Assembly (NCBI GenBank): GCA_964369635.1
Contig: CAYJGN010000040.1
Location: forward strand, 1 to 17,246
Source: CAYJGN01 sp964369635
GTDB taxonomy: Bacteria; Bacillota; Clostridia; Oscillospirales; Ruminococcaceae
Reading direction: 5' to 3'
DNA: 17,246 bases
How positions within the stretch are numbered: position 1 is the stretch's first letter; the number at the start of each line of letters is the position of its first letter. The position numbers and the translations under genes are program-made. Under the pieces are notes generated by a model. It was not told the origin of the DNA and made no database searches. It worked only from the letters and a program-made list of their open reading frames with translations. Below, in pieces: positions 6,599 through 14,403 of this stretch.

Positions 6599-7951
6599 AT
6601 GGGAAGACTATTTGGAACAGATGGAATACGAGGAATAGCAAACAGCGACTTATCAGCGCCGCTCGCGCTAAAAATTGGAAAAGCGGTAGGATATGTTTTC
6701 ACCAAATCGAGTGATCATATTCCAAAGGTGCTAATTGGAACAGATACTCGTGTTTCGGGCGATATGCTCTGTGCAGCACTTGCATCAGGGCTAACTTCTA
6801 TCGGGGTTAATGTTGAACTGCTCGGCGTTGTACCAACGCCTGCTGTTGCTCTTTTGGTATCGAAATACGGTGCAGATGCAGGAATCATGGTTTCAGCTTC
6901 GCACAATCCAGCTGAATATAATGGCATAAAAATCTTCTCAGAGCAAGGGTATAAGCTTCCTGATAGCGTTGAAGATGAGATAGAGAGCTATATATTCGAG
7001 CGAGAGGATGAAATTCCTCTCCCAAAAGGCGATGATGTCGGGATTTGGAATTTTAACAATGAGGCTATAAACGACTATATAAACCATATAAAGGCTGCAG
7101 CTTTTGCAAAATTTGATGGTCTTCGAGTTGTTCTCGACTGTGCAAACGGATCATCTGCTGTTTCGGCGGCAGAGATATTCCGCTCACTTGGTGCTGAGTG
7201 CATAGTGCTTGCAGATAAACCAAATGGTATTAATATAAATAAAGGATGCGGTTCAACCCATCTATCTAATATTAAGTCAGCAGTTTTAAAGCACAAAGCT
7301 GATATAGGTCTTTCTTTTGATGGCGATGCAGACAGATGCCTTGCAGTTGATGAGAGGGGCTGTGAAGTCGATGGAGATCAGATTATAGCGGTTATTGCAA
7401 AATATCTAAAAGACAATAAGATACTCGTGAACGATAGCGTTGTTGTAACTGTTATGTCAAACCTCGGATTCTTTAAATTTGCAGAGGGCGAGAATATAAA
7501 CGTCGTTAAGACAAAAGTTGGCGATAGATATGTTCTTGAAGAGATGATAGATGGCGGATATGTTATCGGCGGTGAGCAGTCAGGTCATGTTATTATGCTA
7601 AGCCATGCTTCAACGGGTGATGGCCAGCTAACAGGGGTAACGCTTCTCTCAATTATGAAAAAGAGCGGTAAAAAGATAAGTGAACTTGCGCAAGTTATGG
7701 ATAAATATCCGCAAACACTTTTAAATCTTAAATTTAAAAAGAGCGAGATAGAAAAATATCCTGATGATGAGCAGATAAAAGAGAAAATCTCTGAGTGGGA
7801 GAAAAAACTCGGGGAAGATGGAAGAATATTAGTTCGCGCTTCGGGAACGGAGCCGCTTATCCGAGTTATGGTTGAAGGGAAAAATAAGGATTTTATCGAG
7901 AGCTGTGCTTTTGATATCGGAAATAAGATAAAAGAAAGGCTTACAAAGTGA
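6599..7951 (+). CDS. glmM: Phosphoglucosamine mutase GlmM
   Basis: GlmM converts glucosamine-6-phosphate to glucosamine-1-phosphate, on the way to UDP-GlcNAc and peptidoglycan. All four active-site regions of this 450-residue protein are visible: the start G-R-L-F-G-T-D-G-I-R-G, the phosphoserine loop S99-A-S101-H-N-P with S101 as the phosphorylated residue, the metal-binding loop D241-G-D243-A-D245-R, and the C-terminal phosphate loop R413-A-S-G-T-E-P. It also has the sugar-binding G-G-E-Q-S-G-H. In many Firmicutes glmM follows cdaA and cdaR/ybbR; here it follows ruvB and there is no cdaA in the window. A GTGAGG ribosome binding site precedes the ATG. Confidence 0.97.
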   Translation: MGRLFGTDGIRGIANSDLSAPLALKIGKAVGYVFTKSSDHIPKVLIGTDTRVSGDMLCAALASGLTSIGVNVELLGVVPTPAVALLVSKYGADAGIMVSASHNPAEYNGIKIFSEQGYKLPDSVEDEIESYIFEREDEIPLPKGDDVGIWNFNNEAINDYINHIKAAAFAKFDGLRVVLDCANGSSAVSAAEIFRSLGAECIVLADKPNGININKGCGSTHLSNIKSAVLKHKADIGLSFDGDADRCLAVDERGCEVDGDQIIAVIAKYLKDNKILVNDSVVVTVMSNLGFFKFAEGENINVVKTKVGDRYVLEEMIDGGYVIGGEQSGHVIMLSHASTGDGQLTGVTLLSIMKKSGKKISELAQVMDKYPQTLLNLKFKKSEIEKYPDDEQIKEKISEWEKKLGEDGRILVRASGTEPLIRVMVEGKNKDFIESCAFDIGNKIKERLTK

Positions 7952-8808
7952 GGTTTAGTAAAGAATTTAAAGACTATGAGCTAATTGACGCATCAAGCGG
8001 TGAGAAGCTTGAGCGATTTTTGGATGTAACTCTTATACGGCCAGATCCGCAGATTATCTGGAAGACAAAAAAAGATAAAAAGCTATGGGGAGCGGCAGAT
8101 GGTCATTATAGCAGAAGTAGCAGTGGCGGCGGTGCATGGGAATTCAGAAGAAAGACACCTGAGAGCTGGCAGATAAAATATAAAGAATTGGTTTTCAATA
8201 TAAGGCCTACTGGATTTAAGCATACAGGTATCTTCCCAGAGCAGGCTGTGAACTGGGATTTTATCAAAGAGAGTGTGCAGACAAGGGAGAGGGCGAAAGT
8301 TTTAAACCTCTTTGCGTATACCGGTGGAGCAACCCTTGCGGCGGCATCGGGTGGTGCTTTTGTAACCCATGTTGATGCATCTAAAGGGATGGTTTCATGG
8401 GCGCGCGAGAATGCCGCTTCAAGCGGCCTTGCGAAGGATAGCGTTCGCTGGATAGTTGATGATTGTAATAAATTTTTAGAGCGAGAGATAAGGCGGGGAA
8501 ATAAATACGATGCGATTATTCTCGATCCGCCGTCATACGGCAGAGGACCCGGCGGTGAGATTTTCAAGCTTGAAGATAGCATATATGATCTTCTGCTACT
8601 TGTCCGCGCGGTTTTATCAGATAAACCGCTATTTGTCATGTTAAATTCCTATACAACAGGACTTGGTGCCGCAGTTATGCAGTATCTTATGGGGTCTATT
8701 TTTGGCGACTTAGATGGTGAGATAACAGCTGATGAGATAGGAATATTCGTAACCAGTAGCAAACTATGCCTACCTTGTGGCAATACGGCGATTTTTAAGG
8801 GCAAATAA
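7948..8808 (+). CDS. Class I SAM-dependent methyltransferase, RlmI-like, without PUA domain
   Basis: The 286-residue protein belongs to the COG1092-type family of rRNA cytosine methyltransferases. The S-adenosylmethionine site N120-L-F-A-Y-T-G-G and the catalytic D193-P-P-S-Y-G are intact. The residues before the Rossmann fold (F83-N-I-R-P and H92-T-G-I-F-P) match the family's pre-domain. The N-terminal PUA RNA-binding domain of full-length RlmI is absent, a common short form. The exact RNA target is not known from sequence. It starts with GTG overlapping the glmM stop by four bases, so translation is likely coupled to GlmM. Confidence 0.85.
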   Translation: MRFSKEFKDYELIDASSGEKLERFLDVTLIRPDPQIIWKTKKDKKLWGAADGHYSRSSSGGGAWEFRRKTPESWQIKYKELVFNIRPTGFKHTGIFPEQAVNWDFIKESVQTRERAKVLNLFAYTGGATLAAASGGAFVTHVDASKGMVSWARENAASSGLAKDSVRWIVDDCNKFLEREIRRGNKYDAIILDPPSYGRGPGGEIFKLEDSIYDLLLLVRAVLSDKPLFVMLNSYTTGLGAAVMQYLMGSIFGDLDGEITADEIGIFVTSSKLCLPCGNTAIFKGK

Positions 8809-8814
8809 TCAAAA

Positions 8815-8820
8815 TTGGAG
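8815..8820 (+). promoter_or_regulatory. Ribosome binding site that sets the ecfA1 start at ATG 8827
   Basis: TTGGAG ends 6 bases before ATG 8827. The longer frame opening at TTG 8815 would begin inside this site, so ATG 8827 is the better start. Confidence 0.75.
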
Positions 8821-8826
8821 CATTTT

Positions 8827-9672
8827 ATGGATAATCTCATAAAAACCGAAAATCTTGCATTTAGCTATAAGAGCGATGATAAGTTTTTTTCGGTATTTGA
8901 AAATTTGAATATAGAGATAGAACGCGGTAGTTTTGTTGCAATTTTAGGGCATAATGGCAGCGGTAAGTCAACCTTTGCAAAGCATTTAAATGGTATTCTT
9001 CTGCCAAGCGACGGCGCGGTTTTAGTCGATGGACTTGATACGACAGATGAAGATACCATTTTCGATGTTCGCCAGCGGGTAGGACTTGTTTTCCAAAACC
9101 CTGATAACCAGATTGTTGCAACCATTGTTGAAGAAGATGTTGCATTTGCGCTTGAAAATTTAGGTGTTCCGCCGGCTCTGATAAGAGAGCGGGTAGACAT
9201 TGCGCTAAAGCAAGTTTCAATGTATGAGCATAGGCTAAAAGCGCCGCATAATCTATCAGGCGGACAGAAGCAGAGGGTTGCTATTGCTGGAGTTTTAGCT
9301 ATGGAGCCTGTTTGTATAGTGCTTGATGAGCCAACTGCTATGCTTGATCCAAAAGGTCGTGAGCAGGTTTTAAATACGATAAAAACACTCAATAAAGAGC
9401 GAGGCGTAACGATAATACTTATAACCCATTATATGGAGGAAGCAACTGCTGCTGATAGGGTTATCGTTATGGATAAAGGGGAAGTAACCCTTGATGGAAC
9501 TCCGAGTGAGGTTTTTTGCAGACGAGAAGAGATTGAAAGAGCAGGGCTTAAGCTGCCGAGTGTTTCATCTCTTGCTTTGCATCTTATAAAGCGGGGCGTT
9601 AATCTTCCAAGCGATATTCTAACTGCTGAAGAGTTTGTTGATGAATTTATAAAAATAGCGACGGAGGTTTAG
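8827..9672 (+). CDS. ecfA1: ECF transporter ATPase EcfA1
   Basis: This is one of the two ATPases that power energy-coupling-factor vitamin transporters on the cytoplasmic face of the membrane. The 281-residue protein has Walker A G41-H-N-G-S-G-K-S-T, Q-loop F-Q90-N-P-D-N-Q, ABC signature L143-S-G-G-Q, Walker B I-V-L-D-E168 and switch H201. The N-P-D-N-Q sequence after the Q-loop is typical of EcfA1. The C-terminal extension (about 230-281) matches the Ecf-specific dimer region. The start at ATG 8827 is chosen for its ribosome binding site. It is followed 4 bases later by ecfA2. Confidence 0.95.
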   Translation: MDNLIKTENLAFSYKSDDKFFSVFENLNIEIERGSFVAILGHNGSGKSTFAKHLNGILLPSDGAVLVDGLDTTDEDTIFDVRQRVGLVFQNPDNQIVATIVEEDVAFALENLGVPPALIRERVDIALKQVSMYEHRLKAPHNLSGGQKQRVAIAGVLAMEPVCIVLDEPTAMLDPKGREQVLNTIKTLNKERGVTIILITHYMEEATAADRVIVMDKGEVTLDGTPSEVFCRREEIERAGLKLPSVSSLALHLIKRGVNLPSDILTAEEFVDEFIKIATEV

Positions 9673-9676
9673 AGCT

Positions 9677-10543
9677 ATGGATAATATTATTGAAGTTTTA
9701 AACCTTGAATTTATCTATGGGAATACGAAAGAGCTGCAGGTGCGAGCCCTTAAAAACGTCTCCTTTGAAGTTCGAAAGGGTGAGTTTATTGGCGTTATCG
9801 GTCATACCGGTAGCGGAAAATCAACCCTTTTAACCCATCTAAATGGTCTTTTAAAACCCCATAGCGGCAAGATAATTATAAACGGTCGCGATATATGGGA
9901 AGAGCCTAAAAAAATAAGAGATATAAGATTTCAGGTGGGACTTGTTTTCCAGTACCCTGAATATCAGCTATTTGAAGAAACGGTGCAAGCAGATATCGCT
10001 TTTGGCCCTCGAAATATGGGTATCGAAGGAGATGAGCTTGCGGTGCGTGTTCGCAGAGCGGCAGAGTTTGTTGGTCTTCGTCCAGAAACGCTTAAAAAAT
10101 CTCCGTTTGAACTATCGGGGGGACAGAAGAGAAGAGTTGCTATTGCTGGAGTTATTGCAATGGAGCCTTCTGTTTTAATTCTCGATGAGCCAACTGCGGG
10201 ACTTGATCCAAGTGGGCGAGAGAAGATACTCGGTCAGATTCATGCTTATCATAAAATGAGCGGCACGACCGTTTTGTTATCGTCGCACAGCATGGAAGAT
10301 ATAGCAAAATATGCCGATAGAATTCTCGTTTTAAATGACGGCGAAGTGCTTATGTATGATAAAAAAGAGGCGGTTTTTGCGCAGAGAGAGCTACTTGCAA
10401 AATCAAGACTGTCAGTCCCTGATGTTACAAAAATATTGATGATGCTAAAAGAGCGAGGGCTTGATATAAATACAGATGGATACACTCCGATGCAGGCAAC
10501 TGATATTCTATTGAATTTTCTTGAGAATCGAGGAGCAAAGTGA
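9677..10543 (+). CDS. ecfA2: ECF transporter ATPase EcfA2
   Basis: This is the second ATPase of the energising module and forms a heterodimer with EcfA1. The 288-residue protein has Walker A G42-H-T-G-S-G-K-S-T, Q-loop F-Q92-Y-P-E-Y-Q-L-F, signature L146-S-G-G-Q, Walker B L-I-L-D-E171 and switch H204. The Q-Y-P-E-Y-Q-L-F stretch separates it from EcfA1 and is diagnostic. A GGAGG ribosome binding site lies within the end of ecfA1. Its last four bases overlap the GTG start of ecfT, which suggests coupled translation and balanced subunit amounts. Confidence 0.95.
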   Translation: MDNIIEVLNLEFIYGNTKELQVRALKNVSFEVRKGEFIGVIGHTGSGKSTLLTHLNGLLKPHSGKIIINGRDIWEEPKKIRDIRFQVGLVFQYPEYQLFEETVQADIAFGPRNMGIEGDELAVRVRRAAEFVGLRPETLKKSPFELSGGQKRRVAIAGVIAMEPSVLILDEPTAGLDPSGREKILGQIHAYHKMSGTTVLLSSHSMEDIAKYADRILVLNDGEVLMYDKKEAVFAQRELLAKSRLSVPDVTKILMMLKERGLDINTDGYTPMQATDILLNFLENRGAK

Positions 10544-11337
10544 TAGGCGATATAACAATTGGTCAGTATTTTCCTGGAAAAAGCATAGTTCATAAAACAG
10601 ACCCCAGAGCAAAGCTTATAATAACGGTGGTCTTTATTGTTGCGCTCTTTTTATCATCCAATTTCTATGGGATTGGGCTATCGCTTGTCATTGCAATTTT
10701 GCTCTATTTAATAGCTAAAATACCATTGCGACTTATACTAAAAAGCTTAAAACCAGTACTCCCGATAATAATTTTCACTTCAATCATAAATATGTTTTTT
10801 CTTGAAGGTGAGCCTATTTTAGAGTTTTATTTTATTAAAATAACATATGAGGGACTATTCTTTGCCCTGCAGATGACGCTGAGAATTTTAGTGCTTATAG
10901 CTGTATCTTCTCTGCTAACCTATACAACAACGCCAATAGCGCTAACCGATGGCCTTGAGAGACTTCTCTCACCGCTTAAAGTTATAAAAGTTCCAGCGCA
11001 TGAGCTTGCTATGATGATGACTATTGCTCTGCGATTTATCCCAACGCTTATTGAAGAAACAGATAAGATAATCAGCGCCCAAAAGGCAAGAGGTGCTGAT
11101 ATGGAGAGCGGAGGTATTATGCAACGAGCAAAATCGCTCATACCTATCTTAATTCCGCTATTTATATCTGCATTTAGACGTGCAGACGATTTAGCTATTG
11201 CGATGGAATGTCGGTGCTATCGGGGCGGGGATAACAGAACGAGAATGAAGGTTTTAAAATTTAGATTTTATGATTTTTTAGCCCTTTTATTATCAGCTGC
11301 TCTCGTTGTTTTTACAGTTTTTTTAAATAGGTTTTAG
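10540..11337 (+). CDS. ecfT: ECF transporter transmembrane coupling protein EcfT
   Basis: EcfT links the two ATPases to exchangeable S-components such as RibU. The 265-residue membrane protein has hydrophobic segments around 27-60, 72-88, 106-128 and 243-262 and a long cytoplasmic helical region between them. The two coupling-helix motifs are visible: A180-Q-K-A-R-G185 and A221-M-E-C-R-C226-Y-R-G-G. In the second, the usual small residues (A-M-E-A-R-G/C) are replaced by Cys at position 224 and, relative to the Gly form, at 226; the key Arg is kept. GTG start, overlapping the ecfA2 stop by four bases. Confidence 0.94.
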   Translation: MIGDITIGQYFPGKSIVHKTDPRAKLIITVVFIVALFLSSNFYGIGLSLVIAILLYLIAKIPLRLILKSLKPVLPIIIFTSIINMFFLEGEPILEFYFIKITYEGLFFALQMTLRILVLIAVSSLLTYTTTPIALTDGLERLLSPLKVIKVPAHELAMMMTIALRFIPTLIEETDKIISAQKARGADMESGGIMQRAKSLIPILIPLFISAFRRADDLAIAMECRCYRGGDNRTRMKVLKFRFYDFLALLLSAALVVFTVFLNRF

Positions 11338-11338
11338 T

Positions 11339-12103
11339 ATGATAAGAAATATACTTCTAACTATATCATTTATCGGTACGGATTTTTGTGGTACCCAGGT
11401 GCAAAAAAACGGCATTTCAGTCTCGGCGGTATTGCAAGATTCGCTTACGAAAATACTCGGCAAGCGAGAGGAGATAAAATGCTGTTCAAGACTTGATAGC
11501 GGTGTTCATGCAAAAAAATTTACCGTCAGCTTTAAAACAGATAGCAGTATAAAAACAGAGAAGCTCATTGTTGCTTTAAATTTTCATCTGCCTCTGAGTG
11601 TTTCTGTTGTTTTCGCAACTGAAGTCCCACCCGCTTTTCATGCAAGGTATAGCAGCACTGCGAAGGAATATAAATATTATATCTATCTTAGAAGTGCGAG
11701 AAATCCTTTTTATGATGACTTTAGCGCCCATTATGGGAGAGAGGTTGATGATATAAAGCCTTTAGAAGAGGCGGTATCATACTTTGTTGGGAAACGAGAT
11801 TTTAAGGCGTTTTGCAATAAAAAGACTAAAACACCAAACGATACTGTCCGCACTGTTAAATATGCAAATATCGAAAAAGAGGGAGATTTTTTAATCTTCA
11901 CTGTTGCGGCAAATGGTTTTTTGTATAATATGGTGCGGATGATGGCAGGAGCTTTAATTCGAATTTGTGAGGGGAAACTATACCCCGTTGATATAAAAAA
12001 CGCCCTTGTTTCGGGCGAGCTTCCAATAGCGAAATATACAGCACCCGCAAAAGGGCTTTTCTTGACGGAAGTTTTTTATGAGGAGAGAGAATGCGAGAGA
12101 TAA
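11339..12103 (+). CDS. truA: tRNA pseudouridine synthase A (TruA), divergent active-site motif
   Basis: TruA makes pseudouridine at positions 38-40 of the tRNA anticodon arm. The 254-residue length is normal, and conserved landmarks include F-H-A-R-Y-S, K-E-Y-K-Y-Y-I, F-L-Y-N-M-V-R and the catalytic D53. The motif around D53 reads S-R-L-D-S-G-V-H-A, whereas the common form is G/S-R-T-D-x-G-V-H-A, so the Thr is Leu. The early F-x-G-[W/F]-Q-x-Q motif reads F-C-G-T-Q-V-Q. The Asp and its Arg are kept, so activity is likely. Following ecfT with one base between is common in Firmicutes, but the usual next genes rplM-rpsI are absent. Confidence 0.92.
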   Translation: MIRNILLTISFIGTDFCGTQVQKNGISVSAVLQDSLTKILGKREEIKCCSRLDSGVHAKKFTVSFKTDSSIKTEKLIVALNFHLPLSVSVVFATEVPPAFHARYSSTAKEYKYYIYLRSARNPFYDDFSAHYGREVDDIKPLEEAVSYFVGKRDFKAFCNKKTKTPNDTVRTVKYANIEKEGDFLIFTVAANGFLYNMVRMMAGALIRICEGKLYPVDIKNALVSGELPIAKYTAPAKGLFLTEVFYEERECER

Positions 12104-13227
12104 CCGAGATTGAGAAAAAACGCAGGCAGAAAAAAAGAGCGCGAGCAAGAAGAAATACTGCCGTTTTTTTAGGAGCGATTATTTTTGTATCGGTTGCCTT
12201 TATGATAAAGGATTTTTTAGTTTCTTTTGACCCACTATACTATCTTGATAGCATAACATCCGGAGGGGGTAGCGGATATCCGGTTACGACAGACGGGACT
12301 CACATACTGCAAACTGCCGATTACAGAGGCTCTCTTGCAGTTTTAACTGATGTTGACCTCGCTGTTTACAACAGTAGTGGCGCAGAGCTTTTCTCAGTTC
12401 AGCACTCATATGGGAATCCATATATTAAGATAAACGGTAGCAGGATTTTGCTCTATGACGTCGGTGGAAGCCGATATCGCCTTATTGGCAGAAATGGCGA
12501 TATTTATCCCGAACAGCAGATTGAAGATACTATTTTAGAAGCGGATTTATCATATTATGGTCATACCGCAATAGCTACCTCATCTATATCGGCAACGACT
12601 AAGGTTGTTGTATATAATATAGAGAGCGAAGAGGTGTACAGCTATTATTCAGAGGATAAATATATAACTAACGTAAACTTTGCAGGAGATGATTTATACA
12701 TATCGGCAATCTATGATTTAAGCTCAACTATATCAACTGATGTTATATCTATTGACATATCAGGTGAGGTGATAGGTAGATTAACCCTTGAGGGTGAGAT
12801 TGTATATAAAAGCGAAGTTGTTGGTAGTGATTTGCATATTATAAGTGATAACAGATATCTTGTTTTAGATAAAAAGCTTACGCTAAAATCAAGCGTTTCA
12901 TTTGATAGAAGAGAGATAGCGGCTGTTGATATAGGTAATAATTCTTATACTGCGGTTGTTTTATCCGAAGACTCACTTGCAAAGATTAAAAAAGTCGTTA
13001 TAATAAGAGGAGGAGAAATTATTTCAGAGACCGAATATTCGAGCGATATAGTTGAAGTGGTGAGTACTGGTGATGGGATATATTTGTTTGATGGCGATGG
13101 ATATACTCTTCTTAATAGATATGGCGATGTGATTAACCAGTATGAGGCGCAGAGTTATTCAGAGCGATATATAGTTCTATCGGATATATATGGTATAGAT
13201 AAAAACAAAATTTACAAGATTGGATGA
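12091..13227 (+). CDS. DUF5711-like membrane-anchored beta-propeller protein
   Basis: The 378-residue protein has a very basic cytoplasmic N-terminus (K/R-rich, residues 9-21), one membrane helix (about 23-39) and a large outer domain of repeated short strands, as in V-V-Y-N-I-E-S-E-E-V-Y-S and L-A-V-Y-N-S-S-G-A-E-L-F. This architecture and the neighbouring CvpA-family gene fit the DUF5711 family, whose function is unknown. No enzyme motif is visible. It starts inside truA with a 13-base overlap, with GGAG 6 bases ahead of the ATG. The family call is from recognition of architecture and context and not a database match. Confidence 0.72.
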   Translation: MREITEIEKKRRQKKRARARRNTAVFLGAIIFVSVAFMIKDFLVSFDPLYYLDSITSGGGSGYPVTTDGTHILQTADYRGSLAVLTDVDLAVYNSSGAELFSVQHSYGNPYIKINGSRILLYDVGGSRYRLIGRNGDIYPEQQIEDTILEADLSYYGHTAIATSSISATTKVVVYNIESEEVYSYYSEDKYITNVNFAGDDLYISAIYDLSSTISTDVISIDISGEVIGRLTLEGEIVYKSEVVGSDLHIISDNRYLVLDKKLTLKSSVSFDRREIAAVDIGNNSYTAVVLSEDSLAKIKKVVIIRGGEIISETEYSSDIVEVVSTGDGIYLFDGDGYTLLNRYGDVINQYEAQSYSERYIVLSDIYGIDKNKIYKIG

Positions 13228-13231
13228 TAGT

Positions 13232-13849
13232 ATGACTTTTGCAGTAATAGATTTTATTTTTTTAATAGTTTTAGCTCTATTTATCTTTTTTGGATTGAAA
13301 GATGGATTTATTAGAGGGATAGTTGGAATAGTTTCGTTTTTCGGAGCACTTATAGTTGCGGGACTCATTGCAGAACCTGTTTCAGGCTTTATATATGATA
13401 CATTTTTTGAAGCAAGCGTCAATGATGCGATAGCTGCAGGAGCTACCTCGCTAAAGCAGATAGTTGATGAATCAGCAGGGTTTATCTCTGGGTTTGTAAA
13501 CTGGAACAGCATAAGTTCATCAAGCGCTCCAAGAACGATTATAGTTTCGTTTCTAAGCACGATTATCTTCGTTGTTTTGGTAGTTATTCTGCTTATTGCA
13601 TTCTCGCTCACAGCAAGATTGCTAACACAAGCGGTTAAATTTATTCCGTTTGGCAATAGTATTAATAAACTGTTAGGTGCAGTTACTGGAATAATTAAGG
13701 CTTTGTTAATTGCATTTATATTTGCCTTTATGTTAAAATCAGCATATAATGTTACAGATAGTTTTCTTGGAATTACGAGAGAACAAGCTGAGAATAGTCT
13801 GGTGTTCGGTGTTATTTATGATTTAGCGCCGGAGATAGGAAAAGTATAA
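13232..13849 (+). CDS. CvpA-family integral membrane protein
   Basis: This is a 205-residue membrane protein with about four hydrophobic segments (roughly 3-20, 26-46, 99-127 and 148-168). The start, D-F-I-F-L-I-V-L-A followed by G-L-K-D-G-F-I-R-G-I, is typical of the CvpA/colicin-V-production family; so is P-F-G-N-S-I-N-K-L-L-G-A in the second half. In enterobacteria CvpA is needed for colicin V export and envelope homeostasis; the role in Firmicutes is not settled. ATG 13232 is preferred to an upstream in-frame TTG at 13220 because GGATGAT lies at a suitable distance and the longer form would overlap the upstream gene's stop. Confidence 0.85.
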   Translation: MTFAVIDFIFLIVLALFIFFGLKDGFIRGIVGIVSFFGALIVAGLIAEPVSGFIYDTFFEASVNDAIAAGATSLKQIVDESAGFISGFVNWNSISSSSAPRTIIVSFLSTIIFVVLVVILLIAFSLTARLLTQAVKFIPFGNSINKLLGAVTGIIKALLIAFIFAFMLKSAYNVTDSFLGITREQAENSLVFGVIYDLAPEIGKV

Positions 13850-13871
13850 AAATTTAACTTAGGAGAAGTTA

Positions 13872-14396
13872 ATGAACATCCCAAACGCACTTTCAGTTTT
13901 TCGAATAATATTAATACCGATTTTCATTCACTTCTATACGAATGTAAGCGAACCTTATATGGCGCTGTTAGTGCTGTTTTTATCGGGTGCGTCGGATTTT
14001 TTGGACGGTGTTATCGCTCGCAAGTTCAACATGATAACATATCTTGGTCAGATTCTCGACCCAATTGCAGATAAATTGACTCAAGCGGCAGTTGGAATAT
14101 GCGTTGCTATCGTGCATAGAAGCTTTATTCCTGCATTAGTTGTCTTTTTTATCAAAGAGATATGCATGGCGCTTGGAACTATGATATTTGTTAAAAAGAA
14201 TGTGAAGCTAACTGCGGCAAAGTTTGCAGGTAAACTTTCAACTGCTGTTATGTATCTCGTGCTGGCAGTTTTAATTATAGTACCCGATATGCCAAGCCAA
14301 ATAGTTATGATTTTAAGTGTTATTTCAATAGTTGTGCTTTCAAATGCACTTGTATGCTATTTTAGAATTTTTATGTCAGAGTATAAGAAAGGTTAA
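13872..14396 (+). CDS. pgsA: CDP-diacylglycerol--glycerol-3-phosphate 3-phosphatidyltransferase
   Basis: PgsA makes phosphatidylglycerol phosphate, the committed step to anionic phospholipids, at the inner membrane. The 174-residue protein carries the complete CDP-alcohol phosphotransferase signature: D42-x-x-D45-G-x-x-A-R50, then G59-x-x-x-D63-x-x-x-D67. About six hydrophobic segments are visible, and the start N-I-P-N-A-L-S-V-F-R resembles PgsA (usually N-x-P-N-x-L-T-x-x-R). A different CDP-alcohol transferase such as cardiolipin synthase is possible but less likely. A good ribosome binding site (AGGAGA) precedes the ATG. Confidence 0.88.
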   Translation: MNIPNALSVFRIILIPIFIHFYTNVSEPYMALLVLFLSGASDFLDGVIARKFNMITYLGQILDPIADKLTQAAVGICVAIVHRSFIPALVVFFIKEICMALGTMIFVKKNVKLTAAKFAGKLSTAVMYLVLAVLIIVPDMPSQIVMILSVISIVVLSNALVCYFRIFMSEYKKG

Positions 14397-14403
14397 TTAA
14401 TTT

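Noticed and set aside
8106..9392. Minus-strand open frames of 119-177 codons opposite the methyltransferase and ecfA1
   Set aside because: They are rich in Ser, Pro, Arg and Leu, as expected from the antisense of a real gene, and lack family features; the plus-strand genes have complete motifs.
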